From Gammaproteobacteria bacterium (GTDB taxonomy: Bacteria; Pseudomonadota; Gammaproteobacteria; Steroidobacterales; Woeseiaceae), in NCBI GenBank assembly GCA_009937505.1, contig JAACFJ010000007.1:1-35932 (forward strand): DNA of 35,932 nt, given 5' to 3'. Shown here piece by piece: positions 8,401 to 17,925 of the stretch. Below the pieces are notes generated by a model. That model was given only the letters and a program-made list of their open reading frames with translations. It was not told the origin of the DNA and ran no database searches. Within the stretch, counting starts at the first letter, position 1; the number at the start of each line of letters is the position of its first letter. Made by a program: the position numbers and the translations under genes.

Positions 8401-9907
8401 GGCGCAGCTGATCTTCGATCTCAAGCAGGTCAATCCGGACGCGCTCGTATCCGTGAAGCTCGTGGCCGAACCCGGCGTGGGCACCGTCGCGGCCGGCGTG
8501 GTGAAGGCATACGCGGACCTGATTACGATCTCGGGGTACGACGGGGGCACCGGCGCCAGCCCGCTCAGTTCGGTGAAATACGCCGGCAGCCCCTGGGAGC
8601 TGGGATTGTCGGAAGCAAACCAGGTGTTGCGCATGAATGGCATGCGTCACAAGGTGCGGCTGCAGACCGACGGCGGGCTCAAGACCGGCCTGGACGTCGT
8701 CAAAGCTGCCGTGCTCGGCGCGGAAAGCTTCGGCTTCGGTACGGCACCGATGGTCGCGTTGGGCTGCAAGTACCTGCGTATTTGCCACCTCAATACTTGC
8801 GCGACCGGCGTAGCAACGCAGAACAACGTGCTGCGAAGCGAGTACTTTACCGGTCTGCCCGACATGGTCATCAATTTCTTCCGCTTCGTAGCCGAAGAGG
8901 TTCGGGAACGCATGGCAGAGCTCGGAGTCCGCTCGCTCGACGAACTGATCGGACGGTCTGATCTCGTCGAACTGCAGCAGGGGCGGACAGCCAGGCAGGC
9001 GCGGCTTGATCTGACGCCCGTCATCTCCGATGCGGGTCTTTCCCCGGATGTGCCGCGATTCTGTACGGAATTGCGTAACGAGCCCTTCGACAAGGGCGAA
9101 CTTGCGGAGGCGATGCTCGATGCTGCTCGGGATGCGATTCGAAACAAGGCCGGCGGGCGCTTCGGCTTCGAGGTCTGCAACTATCACCGTTCGATCGGCG
9201 CTCGCCTGTCTGGTGAGATAGCAAGACTGCACGGCAACGAGGGCATGCGCGACGCGCCGATCGACATCCAGCTCGCAGGCACGGCGGGACAGAGTTTCGG
9301 CGCCTGGAACGTGGCCGGCCTGAACCTGAATCTCGTTGGCGATGCGAACGACTACGTCGGTAAGGGCATGGCGGGCGGCCGCATCACGGTTCGACCTCCC
9401 GAGCGCGCCGGCTATGTCGCGCGGGAGACGTCGATCGTCGGAAACACCTGCCTGTATGGCGCTACCGGAGGCCAGCTGTTTGCCGCCGGGCGAGCGGGTG
9501 AACGCTTTGCGGTGCGGAATTCCGGCGCGACTGCCGTCATCGAGGGTGCTGGCGACCATTGCTGCGAGTACATGACTGACGGCGTCGTGGTCGTACTCGG
9601 ACGCACCGGCGTGAATTTCGGTGCGGGCATGACCGGCGGTTTTGCATATGTGCTGGACATCGACAGAGGTTTCGTCGATCGCTACAACCACGAACTCATC
9701 GATATCCATCGCGTGTCGCCGGAGAGCATGGAGGCGCACCTGCATCACCTGCGTTCGCTGATCATGGCGCATATCGAGGCGACGAACAGCGAATGGGGCG
9801 ACATGATTCTCGACGACTATCGCACGTTCCTGCCGAAATTCTGGCTGGTCAAGCCGAAAGCCGCCGAGCTCGGCTCGCTCATCGAGTCCCTGAGGCAGGC
9901 GGCATGA
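5444..9907 (+). CDS. gltB: Glutamate synthase (NADPH) large subunit
   Basis: The 1487-residue alpha subunit of glutamate synthase, which moves the amide of glutamine to 2-oxoglutarate to make glutamate in central ammonia assimilation. Domains in order: a class II glutamine amidotransferase with catalytic Cys23 after a short propeptide ([13 protein letters not shown]); the central domain; the FMN-binding (beta/alpha)8 synthase domain (about 800-1200) with [14 protein letters not shown]; the 3Fe-4S cysteines Cys1108, Cys1114 and Cys1119 in [12 protein letters not shown]; and a C-terminal GXGXG beta-helix domain ([27 protein letters not shown]). Length and order match bacterial GltB. The small-subunit gene follows after 51 bp, interrupted only by a REP-like unit. 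The start follows GAGGCG at suitable spacing. The annotation is secure. Confidence 0.98.
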   Translation: MTERSVQRGAAGLYDPAFERDSCGFGLIANLDDLPSHFVVETAIAALARLMHRGAVAPDGKTGDGCGLLIKFPFRFLREVGEELGFNLEERFAAGAVFLSHDKTVAATARAVIETAVREAGLEVAGWREVPTNPSACGEIALKTLPRIEQVFVNATEGMPRGRFNRRLFLARRRAENRLEDGETYIASLSSVTISYKGMIMPGALPEFYPDLRDPRLESSVCLFHQRFSTNTLPEWRLAQPFRFLAHNGEINTVQGNRNWAQARAKNFRSDKLDDISDLDPVISLTGSDSSSLDNMLEVLRAGGMDVLQAMRILLPPAWQTVDDIDPEVRAFYEFFDCQMEPWDGPAGIVLTDGRYAACCLDRNGLRPARFVITKDRHITIASEIGVYDYDEEDVVEKGRLGPGEMLAVDLVNGGLLDTDEIHERLKSRAPYKKWLKQGVRYLDSELIDTHTTAEPFEPATLAVYQKMFNVSREELSDVIAVLAKAEQEAVGSMGDDTPMAVLSSKVRSPFDYFRQQFAQVTNPPIDSLRERIVMSLQTNIGRESSLFDIGPEHAQQVIMNSPVLSQKKLRQLLGPDMYGDDYQFVDLNVDDTMSLPDALDQICDEAEAAVRSGKLIIMLSDRYLEPGKLPVHALLATGAVHHHLVAKGLRCDANIIVETGVARDPHHFACLIGYGATAVYPYLAYQSLHDIGKRGNIDKQRQLGRSYRRGIRKGLFKVMSKMGISSISSYRGAQLFEIVGLADEIVDRCFKGTTSRIQGSGFDDLLSDEKALAKLAWEPREPITQGGLLKYVHGGEYHCYNPDVIAMLQAAVRSGDYERYRAYAELVNKRPISTLRDLMHLRAAGPVVPLDEVEPVEAILPRFDSAGMSLGALSPEAHEALAIAMNRIGARSNSGEGGEDPARYGSERVSKIKQVASGRFGVTAEYLVNAEVIQIKIAQGAKPGEGGQLPGHKVNDLIARLRYAKPGVGLISPPPHHDIYSIEDLAQLIFDLKQVNPDALVSVKLVAEPGVGTVAAGVVKAYADLITISGYDGGTGASPLSSVKYAGSPWELGLSEANQVLRMNGMRHKVRLQTDGGLKTGLDVVKAAVLGAESFGFGTAPMVALGCKYLRICHLNTCATGVATQNNVLRSEYFTGLPDMVINFFRFVAEEVRERMAELGVRSLDELIGRSDLVELQQGRTARQARLDLTPVISDAGLSPDVPRFCTELRNEPFDKGELAEAMLDAARDAIRNKAGGRFGFEVCNYHRSIGARLSGEIARLHGNEGMRDAPIDIQLAGTAGQSFGAWNVAGLNLNLVGDANDYVGKGMAGGRITVRPPERAGYVARETSIVGNTCLYGATGGQLFAAGRAGERFAVRNSGATAVIEGAGDHCCEYMTDGVVVVLGRTGVNFGAGMTGGFAYVLDIDRGFVDRYNHELIDIHRVSPESMEAHLHHLRSLIMAHIEATNSEWGDMILDDYRTFLPKFWLVKPKAAELGSLIESLRQAA

Positions 9908-11371
<1,464 letters not shown>

Positions 11372-11398
11372 GTAACTGTCGAGTATGCGGTGCATCTC

Positions 11399-12451
11399 AT
11401 GATAGCTACCAGATATTTGCAGGACCTGGGCTGGCGGGCGTTTTTCCAGTCGCAGCTCGTCGGCGAGGGTCCGGATTCAGTGCGTCCTGCTCGGGTGCTT
11501 GCCGTGCATCGTGGTCGCATTGATGTTGCCGGGGAGGCGGTGCCCGGCAGTATCGAGCTGAGCGGTCACTCAGCAGAACTCGGTATCGCTGTCGGCGATT
11601 GGGTGCTGGTTGATTCGAGCGGTCCGCGTGTTACTCGTGTGCTGGATCGGTTTGGCGTGTTCAAGCGACGCTCGGCCGGCACGGTTGCGGAGACCCAGCT
11701 AATCGCCGCCAACGTCGATACTTTGTTCATCGTCACTTCGGCCAATCGCGATTTCAACGTCGCGAGACTCGAGCGCTACCTGGCGATTGCCTACGAGGCC
11801 GGCGCGTTTCCGGTGATCGTGATTACGAAGGCAGATATGGTCGACTCGGTTGATGAGTTCGTTAGCCGGGCGGCACACCTGTCACCGGGATTGCTGGTCG
11901 AAGCTCTCGATGCGCGCGATGTTGATGCAGTCGATGTTTTGAGGCCGTTCTGTGAGCCGGGCCAGACCGTGGCGCTGTTGGGTTCGTCGGGCGTAGGCAA
12001 GTCGACGTTGATAAACACGCTTGCGGGCACACATCAGGATACGAAAGCAGTGCGCGGGGACGATCAGCGTGGCCGTCATACGACGACGGGAAGGTCAATG
12101 CATCCTTTATCGACCGGTGGGTGGTTAATTGACACGCCGGGTATGCGTGAGCTGCAGCTCGTTGATGTCGGCGATGCGCTGGACGACGTGTTTGCGGAGG
12201 TATTCAGCCTTGCGGAGGCTTGTCGGTTTTCCGATTGTTCGCACGAGTCGGAGCCTGGCTGTGCAGTGCTCGCTGCGATAGAGCAAGGCGAGCTCGATCC
12301 GGAGCGACTGCGGAGGTACCGCAAACTGCTCGCTGAGGACCGCCGCAACACGGAGACGCTGGCAGAAAGGCGAACCAGGGACAAACACTTCGGCAAGAAG
12401 ATCAAGACTATCTTGTCGGATAAACGAAAGGAGAAGGGTCGAAAACAGTAA
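11399..12451 (+). CDS. rsgA: Ribosome small-subunit-dependent GTPase A
   Basis: A 350-residue circularly permuted GTPase that assists late 30S ribosome maturation. An N-terminal OB-fold (DVAGEAVPGSIELSG, AVGDWVLVD) precedes a permuted G domain in which G4 (TKAD, residues 143-146) comes before G1 (GSSGVGKST, 195-203) and G3 (DTPG, 245-248). A zinc site follows: Cys275, Cys280, His282 and Cys288 in CRFSDCSHESEPGC. The C-terminus is very basic (KHFGKKIKTILSDKRKEKGRKQ), consistent with rRNA contact. A GTG three codons upstream (11390) has a GAG at good spacing and is an alternative start. It is co-directional with gltBD with a short gap, so it may be transcribed with them. Confidence 0.96.
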   Translation: MIATRYLQDLGWRAFFQSQLVGEGPDSVRPARVLAVHRGRIDVAGEAVPGSIELSGHSAELGIAVGDWVLVDSSGPRVTRVLDRFGVFKRRSAGTVAETQLIAANVDTLFIVTSANRDFNVARLERYLAIAYEAGAFPVIVITKADMVDSVDEFVSRAAHLSPGLLVEALDARDVDAVDVLRPFCEPGQTVALLGSSGVGKSTLINTLAGTHQDTKAVRGDDQRGRHTTTGRSMHPLSTGGWLIDTPGMRELQLVDVGDALDDVFAEVFSLAEACRFSDCSHESEPGCAVLAAIEQGELDPERLRRYRKLLAEDRRNTETLAERRTRDKHFGKKIKTILSDKRKEKGRKQ

Positions 12452-12709
12452 TGGCGAAAATAGATCCAGATGGCTATCCTTGCCGAACCAGTCGTAGCGG
12501 CCAGCCTCATTATCAGATCAGAACGAAGAACGAGGTCATGAAACGAACCTCGACGATTGGATGCACGCTCGTCACGTCATTGCGTCTTAAGCCAGTCGAC
12601 GGCAGTGCCTCGGCCGCGTGCAATTCCGGGCGTTCTCTGCCACCTTGTACAGAAATAATAGGTTTGGCCGCATCCTCGGCGCCGCCTATAAGATTCAAGA
12701 GGTGAGTCA
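12452..12709 (+). other. Spacer without a supported gene
   Basis: Between rsgA and the cupin-like gene. An 84-codon frame begins at an ATG overlapping the rsgA stop (TAATG), but its translation is low-complexity with no recognisable fold, and coding periodicity is not evident. The last bases (AGAGGTGAG) form a good ribosome site for the ATG at 12710. Base composition becomes more AT-rich here than in the flanking gltBD and OPT genes. Confidence 0.5.
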
Positions 12710-13402
12710 ATGGCCAGACCCGAGAAGCCCCGGTTCAGCCGTAAACGGCGCACAGTGATTGCCGGAGTAGCGGCGATATCCAGTCAAGTCATCATGCCGA
12801 TCGCAACCTATGCGACTACGAAGCGACCCACATCAGTCGGGAGAGAGAAAATGGATGTTGATCGATTTGTCGAAGATTGCCTGATCGCGAATCAGGAATC
12901 GGATGCACAAGCTGCGGTCAGGGAAGTGCTGGCTAAAGCGGTCTCGACACCTAACGCTGTTATATCGGCCCTTGGGGAGCCGGAAAACGCAGGACTTAAT
13001 GTGCTTCTAAGCTCATCAACACTAACGATTTTTGCCGCTACCTGGACTCCTCAGATGAATCTCATGCCACACGATCATTTGATGTGGGCGAACATCGGAA
13101 TCTATACGGGTCGCGAAGACAACATTTTCTGGGAGAGGTCTGCTGACGGAATCAAGGCATCCGGAGCTGAGGCTCTGTTTGTTAGAGATGCTGCATCGCT
13201 ACCCGAGGATGCAATACATTCAGTGACCAATCCATTATTGCGATTCACTGGCGGGATTCATATTTACGGCGGTGATTTCTTCGATACGACCAGAAGCCAA
13301 TGGAATCCGGAGACTCTCGAGGAAGAACCGTCCGATGGCGCTGTTATTCGTGGCATTTTTCAGCGTGAAAATGAAAGACTGGGCCTGGGCTCAAACTCCT
13401 GA
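12710..13402 (+). CDS. Predicted metal-dependent cupin (double-stranded beta-helix, cysteine-dioxygenase-like) protein
   Basis: A 230-residue protein whose core (from MDVDRFVEDC, residue 48) matches a family of uncharacterised double-stranded beta-helix proteins resembling thiol dioxygenases. Candidate metal ligands are His121 and His123 in MPHDHLMWANIG and His170 in AIHSVTN; His184 lies in GGIHIYGGDFF. The enzyme activity is not known. The start is uncertain. The ATG at 12710 has AGAGGTGAG ahead of it and gives a 47-residue basic-plus-hydrophobic leader (RKRRTVIAGVAAISS) that could be a membrane anchor or Tat-like signal. The ATG at 12851 has GGGAGAGAG at good spacing and matches where the domain should begin. 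It lies in the AT-richer patch with the DM13 gene. Confidence 0.75.
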   Translation: MARPEKPRFSRKRRTVIAGVAAISSQVIMPIATYATTKRPTSVGREKMDVDRFVEDCLIANQESDAQAAVREVLAKAVSTPNAVISALGEPENAGLNVLLSSSTLTIFAATWTPQMNLMPHDHLMWANIGIYTGREDNIFWERSADGIKASGAEALFVRDAASLPEDAIHSVTNPLLRFTGGIHIYGGDFFDTTRSQWNPETLEEEPSDGAVIRGIFQRENERLGLGSNS

Positions 13403-13461
13403 CGAATAGCTATCGAACGACCGCTTCTTGCCGTTAGCTGCAGGTCAGGTAAGGAGGAGAT

Positions 13462-13941
13462 ATGCGCAGTGCAGTAAGAAAGCTGATCCCTATTGGCACA
13501 CACGCATTGGCCATCGGTGTCGGCTTCGCACTCGGGATCTATTTGCTGCCGATCTTGATAGCACCGGAAAGCCCCGGTGTCGAGGCGGTCCGATCTACGG
13601 CCGACATCGCTCGATTCAAGGGAATATTTCGCCGTGATCTGGCGGACAGTGATGTATTTCATTGGGGCGAGGGAAACCTGTTCATTGGTCCCGACAACAT
13701 CGCTTTCGAGGGCCGCCTGGCGCCTGGGCCCGACTACCGATTGTATTTGTCGCCCAAATTCGTTGAGACGGAAACAGATTTTGAATCGCTGAAATCCGAG
13801 ATGGTGCAGGTGGGTTTCGTGCAGACATTCGAGAATTTCATGGTTGCTGTCCCGGAGTCAGTAGATCCAGGGGAGTTCAATGCTGCGATCGTCTGGTGCG
13901 AATCTTTCGGTCAGTTCATTACCGCTGCCGCCTATCAATAG
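13462..13941 (+). CDS. DM13 domain protein, membrane-anchored
   Basis: A 159-residue protein with one N-terminal membrane helix (about residues 12-33, HALAIGVGFALGIYLLPILIA) followed by a DM13 domain facing the periplasm. Matching features are FEGRLAPGPDYRLYLSP, LKSEMVQVGFVQTFENFMVAVPESVDPGEFNAAIVWCESFGQFITAA, and the conserved Cys146 in the VWCE motif. DM13 is a small beta-sandwich thought to have a redox or electron-transfer role in animals; the bacterial role is unknown. A strong AAGGAGGAG ribosome site sits directly before the ATG. The cupin-like gene lies 59 bp upstream, so a joint transcript is possible. Codon use is more AT-rich than in the flanking genes. Confidence 0.85.
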   Translation: MRSAVRKLIPIGTHALAIGVGFALGIYLLPILIAPESPGVEAVRSTADIARFKGIFRRDLADSDVFHWGEGNLFIGPDNIAFEGRLAPGPDYRLYLSPKFVETETDFESLKSEMVQVGFVQTFENFMVAVPESVDPGEFNAAIVWCESFGQFITAAAYQ

Positions 13942-14643
13942 ACGATGTTGAGCTGCGAATCTCCTCTCATCGATGGCAGCTTCTGGCCGAAATCGGATCG
14001 ACAGATCAGGCTGTTTCAGTGCCGCTGAACACCTGCTTTCAGTGAAAGCTGTCGTTCAACCAGGACATATGCCGGCCATCCACATTAAAGCTGTCGTTGA
14101 GCCAGCAACGGCCTGAGCGACCGCTGATAACCCTTGGCGGACGGCCAAACGACTGTAAATCGGATGTCGTTTGATTCTGCTTAACAAAGGAGACGAGCTC
14201 GACGAGCTTGTCGCAGGGCTTGCGCAATGCGGTGGGTCAATAGTCCAGTGCTAACATGCTAAATCTACGGGCGCCAAATCGCGGGTCGACAAGCTTCCGA
14301 AGCAGGTCCCATAGGGGCGCAGCACTACGCTGCTGGGCCTAAAACATGCCTTCATTACTTTGTTAATTGGCCCTCGGGTGCTGACCGACCCACTATAAGC
14401 CCTGCATGACATTGATAATCAACCTATCTGGCGGCATCCAGGCTACGCAGTACGCGACTGGCGATGACGGGGTTGAGCACTGTTTCCGGACCGTGGTCAT
14501 TTCACAATCCGGTATCGGGAAAATCAGACGCATCGTGACCAGTCAGTCAGCAAGGGCGCCGGAAGAACAAGAAATAACAAAACCGTGCGCTGAGATAAGT
14601 AGAATGCCGTTCAGGAATCGATCCAAGACGTGAGGAGAAAACG
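13942..14643. other. 0.7-kb non-coding stretch with short direct repeats
   Basis: No frame here gives a recognisable protein. Two 19-base near-copies, AAAGCTGTCGTTCAACCAG (14045-14063) and AAAGCTGTCGTTGAGCCAG (14087-14105), lie 42 bp apart. A motif GCTTCTGGCCG (13979-13989) just after the DM13 stop is nearly the same as GCTTCTTGCCG (13423-13433) just after the cupin-like stop, suggesting a dispersed intergenic repeat. The stretch is AT-richer than the window average and may be decayed mobile or gene DNA. The last bases are GTGAGGAG, the ribosome site of the next gene. Confidence 0.5.
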
Positions 14644-14826
14644 ATGGGCGAACTCGGATTCTGGGCGCTGCTACACCTGGCGTTCGTGGTCTATGCGCTG
14701 GTTCAGATCTTTGGCAGCAACGCGGACACCACGAATAAGATCCTCTGGGTTTTGCTCGTAGGGTTGTTTCCCCTGTTCGGATTGATCATCTGGTTTCTCG
14801 CCGGGCCTGGAACGCCGAAAAAATAG
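14644..14826 (+). CDS. PLDc_N domain mini-membrane protein
   Basis: A 60-residue protein made of two hydrophobic helices: FWALLHLAFVVYALVQIF, and ILWVLLVGLFPLFGLIIWFLAG joined through the turn NADTTNK. The DTTNKILWVLLVGLFPLFGLIIWFL pattern is that of the PLDc_N family, the membrane segment found at the N-terminus of cardiolipin synthases and also as stand-alone small proteins of unknown role. A GTGAGGAG ribosome site stands 6 bases before the ATG. It lies 45 bp before the OPT transporter gene on the same strand and may share its message. The call is fairly secure despite the short length, because the motif and ribosome site agree. Confidence 0.8.
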   Translation: MGELGFWALLHLAFVVYALVQIFGSNADTTNKILWVLLVGLFPLFGLIIWFLAGPGTPKK

Positions 14827-14871
14827 CGTATCGACAAAAACAGCAACTCCCATGAGGGATTGGAGCCAGCG

Positions 14872-16803
14872 ATGACGGACAAAGCACCCCCCGAACTCAC
14901 TTTTCGTGCGATAGTGCTTGCGATCGTCCTCGCGGTAATTCTCGCGGCCGCCAATGCTTATCTTGGCCTCTTTGCAGGCATGACCATCGCGTCGGCGATA
15001 CCGGCCGCCGTCGTATCGATGGCCGTACTGAAGATGCTCGGTGGCGGCCACATCCTTGAGAACAATATCGTTGCGACCGGTGCATCGGCAGGCACTTCTA
15101 TTGCAACCGGCGTGATTTTCACGATTCCAGCCCTGATTCTTCTCGGCTACTGGGTTGACTTCCGCTATACGTGGGTACTCGCTATCGCCGGCCTCGGCGG
15201 ACTTCTCGGTGTGCTGTTTTCCGTGCCGTTGCGTCGATCATTGATCGTCGACCAGGGTCTCGCGTTTCCCGAAGGCAAGGCGGCGGCCGAAGTGCTTCGG
15301 ACCGGTGACCGGCCCGGGGAAGGCCTGAAGATCCTCGCGGGAGCGGCCGGCCTCGGCGGCCTGATGAAGCTGTCGGCAGGCAGCGGTTTGCGGCTCATCC
15401 CCGACACGGCCTCCGCATCGGTATGGTTCGACAAGACGATCGGCTATTTCGGCACCAACCTGTCCCCGGCACTCTTCGGCGTCGGGTATATCGTCGGACT
15501 CAACATCGGCGTCGTCATGCTTGCGGGCGGCACCATCGCATGGCTCGTCGCGATACCGATTTACAGCACTTTCTTTCTTGCTGGCGACCCCGTTCTGAGT
15601 GTCGAACTGGCCGGTGCGAGCGCGGAGGACGCCGCGTATGCGATCTGGTCGACGCAGGTCCGCTACCTGGGCGTCGGGGCGATGCTCGTTGGCGGTGTCT
15701 GGACGCTGATCTCACTGCGCAAGTCGCTCGTGTCGGGTATCAAGAGCGGTCTGACGGCAGAGCACGGCCCAGGCGGCTCGGCAGTCCCCGCCACCGAGCG
15801 CGATCTGCCCATGCGCTACATCCTGATCGGTACGGCGCTGTTCACGTTGCCGCTACTGATCCTTTACCAGGCGATCGTGGACCAATGGCTGGTCAGCATT
15901 CCGATGACGGTGATCATGATTACGGCAGGCTTCCTGTTCGTTTCGGTGTCGGCCTACATGGCCGGTCTCGTCGGCTCGTCCAATAACCCCGTGTCGGGAC
16001 TGACGATCGCGACGATCCTGTTCGCGGCGCTGGTGCTTGCGGTGCTGTTAGGGCGCAGTTCGCCTATCGGAGCCGTTGCGACAATCATGATCGGTGCCGT
16101 CGTCTGCTGCGCAGCCTGCATTGGCGGCGACAACCTGCAGGATCTCAAGTGCGGCTACATCCTCGGCGCGACGCCCTGGAAGCAGCAGTTGATGCTTGCG
16201 GTCGGCGGCGTATCGAGCGCGTTCATCATGGCGCCCGTGCTGAGCCTGCTCGCGCAGGCCTACGGTATCGGCGTGCCGACGGAAACCCACCCGAACCCGT
16301 TGCTTGCGCCACAGGCGAACCTGATGGCTTCGGTAGCCCAGGGCATCTTCGGCGGCAAGCTGCCGTGGACAATGATCGGTATCGGGGCGGCGATCGGCGT
16401 GGTGATTATCCTTCTCGACCAGTACCTGAAAAAGATCGGTGCCGCCTGGCACGTTCCGGTATTGGCCTGTGCGGTCGGCATCTATCTGCCGTTGGAGCTC
16501 AGCGTGCCGATCTTCGCGGGTGGGTTCGTTGCACATCTCGTCGAGCGCCGTTTCCCGCCGGGCGAGGCCGAGGGCGATCGTGAACGCATCCACCAGAAAG
16601 GCACCCTGTTCTCGGCGGGTTTGATTACGGGCGAGGCACTGATGGGCATTATTATCGCGATACCAATCGTTGCGGTTGGGTCGGCAGAGGTTCTGGCGCT
16701 GCCAACCGCGCTGCATTTCGGCGGTTGGCTGGGCCTGTTTTTTCTCGCTGGTGTGGGTATGACTCTTTACAGGACGGCAGTTAACCAATCGGGGCCGGTC
16801 TGA
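14872..16803 (+). CDS. OPT-family oligopeptide (or metal-chelate) transporter
   Basis: A 643-residue inner-membrane protein with about 14-16 hydrophobic segments. It belongs to the OPT family, whose bacterial members import peptides or metal complexes with protons. Visible family features are the N-terminal ELTFRAIVLAIVLAVILAAANAYLGLFAGMTIASAIPAAVV, the VDQGLAFPEGKAAAEVL motif after helix 4, the SSNNPVSGLTIATIL segment, and NLQDLKCGYILGATPWKQQ. The ATG at 14872 is chosen because GGAG stands 6 bases before it; an in-frame TTG at 14860 is less likely. The gene converges on the EncFtn-like gene with an 89-bp gap that shows no obvious terminator. Substrate not determinable from sequence. Confidence 0.93.
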   Translation: MTDKAPPELTFRAIVLAIVLAVILAAANAYLGLFAGMTIASAIPAAVVSMAVLKMLGGGHILENNIVATGASAGTSIATGVIFTIPALILLGYWVDFRYTWVLAIAGLGGLLGVLFSVPLRRSLIVDQGLAFPEGKAAAEVLRTGDRPGEGLKILAGAAGLGGLMKLSAGSGLRLIPDTASASVWFDKTIGYFGTNLSPALFGVGYIVGLNIGVVMLAGGTIAWLVAIPIYSTFFLAGDPVLSVELAGASAEDAAYAIWSTQVRYLGVGAMLVGGVWTLISLRKSLVSGIKSGLTAEHGPGGSAVPATERDLPMRYILIGTALFTLPLLILYQAIVDQWLVSIPMTVIMITAGFLFVSVSAYMAGLVGSSNNPVSGLTIATILFAALVLAVLLGRSSPIGAVATIMIGAVVCCAACIGGDNLQDLKCGYILGATPWKQQLMLAVGGVSSAFIMAPVLSLLAQAYGIGVPTETHPNPLLAPQANLMASVAQGIFGGKLPWTMIGIGAAIGVVIILLDQYLKKIGAAWHVPVLACAVGIYLPLELSVPIFAGGFVAHLVERRFPPGEAEGDRERIHQKGTLFSAGLITGEALMGIIIAIPIVAVGSAEVLALPTALHFGGWLGLFFLAGVGMTLYRTAVNQSGPV

Positions 16804-16892
16804 ACCCAGCAGAATAAACGAAGATAGAGTTTTCGATACTGGATGATCAGCGTGCGGTTGCCACAGAGATCGAAGGCCACCCTCGGTGATAT

Positions 16893-17180
16893 TCACTCGT
16901 GCGCGATTTTCTCGGTCGTGAAGAGATAGTCCTTCAGTTCCTTGTCGAAACTCGGGTCACGGCGCCGGATCCACTCGAGCACCATCGCGGCGTGCTCTTT
17001 TTCCTCGTCGCGGTTGTGCGCAAGGATCGCGGCGAGTTCCTTGTCCCTGCATGCGTCAACTCGCTGGTTGTACCAGTCGACCGCCTCCAGTTCCTCCATC
17101 AACGAGACGATCGCGCGGTGCATGTCGCGCGTTTCGTCGCTTAGTTCCTCGACCGGCTCGTGATAACCCTCGTTAGCCAT
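16893..17180 (-). CDS. EncFtn-like ferritin (encapsulated ferritin family), stand-alone
   Basis: A 95-residue four-helix-forming ferroxidase of the encapsulated-ferritin family. It follows the Rhodospirillum rubrum EncFtn pattern closely, with numbering shifted by two: iron-site Glu30, Glu60 and His63 (Glu32, Glu62 and His65 there), entry-site Glu29 and Glu32, and Trp36-Tyr37 in MEELEAVDWYNQRVDA, then AILAHNRDEEKEHAAMVLEW. EncFtn makes an annular decamer that oxidises Fe(II). Here the protein ends at YLFTTEKIAHE, lacking the long linker and encapsulin-targeting peptide seen at the C-terminus of cargo versions, and no encapsulin gene is in the window. The ATG at 17180 has AAAGGAG at good spacing. 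The frame is open further upstream but that extension has no similarity. It is divergent from the secreted-protein gene at 17362. Confidence 0.9.
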   Translation of the reverse strand: MANEGYHEPVEELSDETRDMHRAIVSLMEELEAVDWYNQRVDACRDKELAAILAHNRDEEKEHAAMVLEWIRRRDPSFDKELKDYLFTTEKIAHE

Positions 17181-17361
17181 GAATATCTCCTTTATCGCCA
17201 TCGTAATGCGGAAAGTGAATGCCTGCTGCAAATGATACCAAGCTGTTGTGCTCGTGCCCGCTCGCAACCGGACCACACTTCGGAAACTACGTAGAGCGAC
17301 AACGTCAACGCCGGGGCTGCCGCGCCGTTTTACTAAGTGAACGCACGAGAGGAGCGATACC

Positions 17362-17865
17362 ATGAGAACCCTACTGAAATACAGTGCACTTCTTGTCGCT
17401 GCAATGGTTCTTTTGCCCATTGACGGGTTTGCGCAGGGACGCGGACAGGGAGGCGGCGGCGACCAGGCACACGCCAGAGATCGGGCCCAGGTCGAGCGCG
17501 GCCAGTCCGATCACGATCGTGACCGCATCCGTGATCGCGACCGCATCCACGAGCCGGCCATGGATCCTGCTCAGGACGCCACGCAGACGCAGGAACGCAA
17601 ACAGTCCCAGGAGCGCATGCAGGTCCAGGAGCAAAAGCAGGTTCATGTGCCGGGCACGGGAAACGGTCCTGATTCAGACATCTACGGCCATGAAATGATG
17701 ACCGCCCAGGAACGCAACCGTTATCGCGAGCAGCTGCGGCTGGTCGAGTCCGACCCGGAACAAAAGACCCGTTTCCTCGCACAGCATCGTGAGCAGATGC
17801 AGGCCCGCGCAGGAGCGCAAGGCGTTGCGATCGGCGATGGTGGTGAGAAGGAAGAAGCCGAGTAA
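17362..17865 (+). CDS. Secreted Gln/Arg/Asp-rich protein of unknown function
   Basis: A 167-residue protein with a cleavable signal peptide (MRTLLKYSALLVAAMVLLPIDGFAQ). A low-complexity, highly charged segment follows (about residues 26-95, rich in DRD, RDR, QEQK and QERM). The C-terminal block DIYGHEMMTAQERNRYREQLRLVESDPEQKTRFLAQHREQMQARA is probably a helical hairpin; similar blocks occur in uncharacterised periplasmic proteins of proteobacteria. I know no biochemical function. An AGAGGAG ribosome site precedes the ATG. It shares direction with the beta-barrel gene 60 bp downstream, with a GC-rich hairpin between them. It could be a periplasmic chaperone or metal-binding protein, but nothing seen proves that. 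Confidence 0.8.
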   Translation: MRTLLKYSALLVAAMVLLPIDGFAQGRGQGGGGDQAHARDRAQVERGQSDHDRDRIRDRDRIHEPAMDPAQDATQTQERKQSQERMQVQEQKQVHVPGTGNGPDSDIYGHEMMTAQERNRYREQLRLVESDPEQKTRFLAQHREQMQARAGAQGVAIGDGGEKEEAE

Positions 17866-17881
17866 GGCGACAGAAGCAGTC

Positions 17882-17903
17882 GGGGCCGGCGCAAGCCGGT
17901 CCC
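17882..17903 (+). terminator. GC-rich hairpin between secreted-protein and beta-barrel genes
   Basis: GGGGCCGGC-gcaa-GCCGGTCCC pairs over nine positions (one G:U) and is followed by only three T residues. It may attenuate transcription or shield a message end, but it is not a textbook intrinsic terminator. Confidence 0.4.
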
Positions 17904-17925
17904 GTTTCGAACAGGGGAATCCGAC

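Noticed and set aside
8360-9772. A 470-codon minus-strand frame inside gltB
   Set aside because: Exactly antisense to conserved FMN, iron-sulfur and GXGXG regions of gltB; composition is that of a shadow frame.
12451-12705. Possible 84-residue gene directly after rsgA (TAATG overlap)
   Set aside because: The start overlap is suggestive, but the protein has no hydrophobic or secondary-structure pattern and no family resemblance.
14406-14633. Possible 75-residue gene before the PLDc_N protein
   Set aside because: No ribosome site, no recognisable domain, irregular composition; treated as non-coding.
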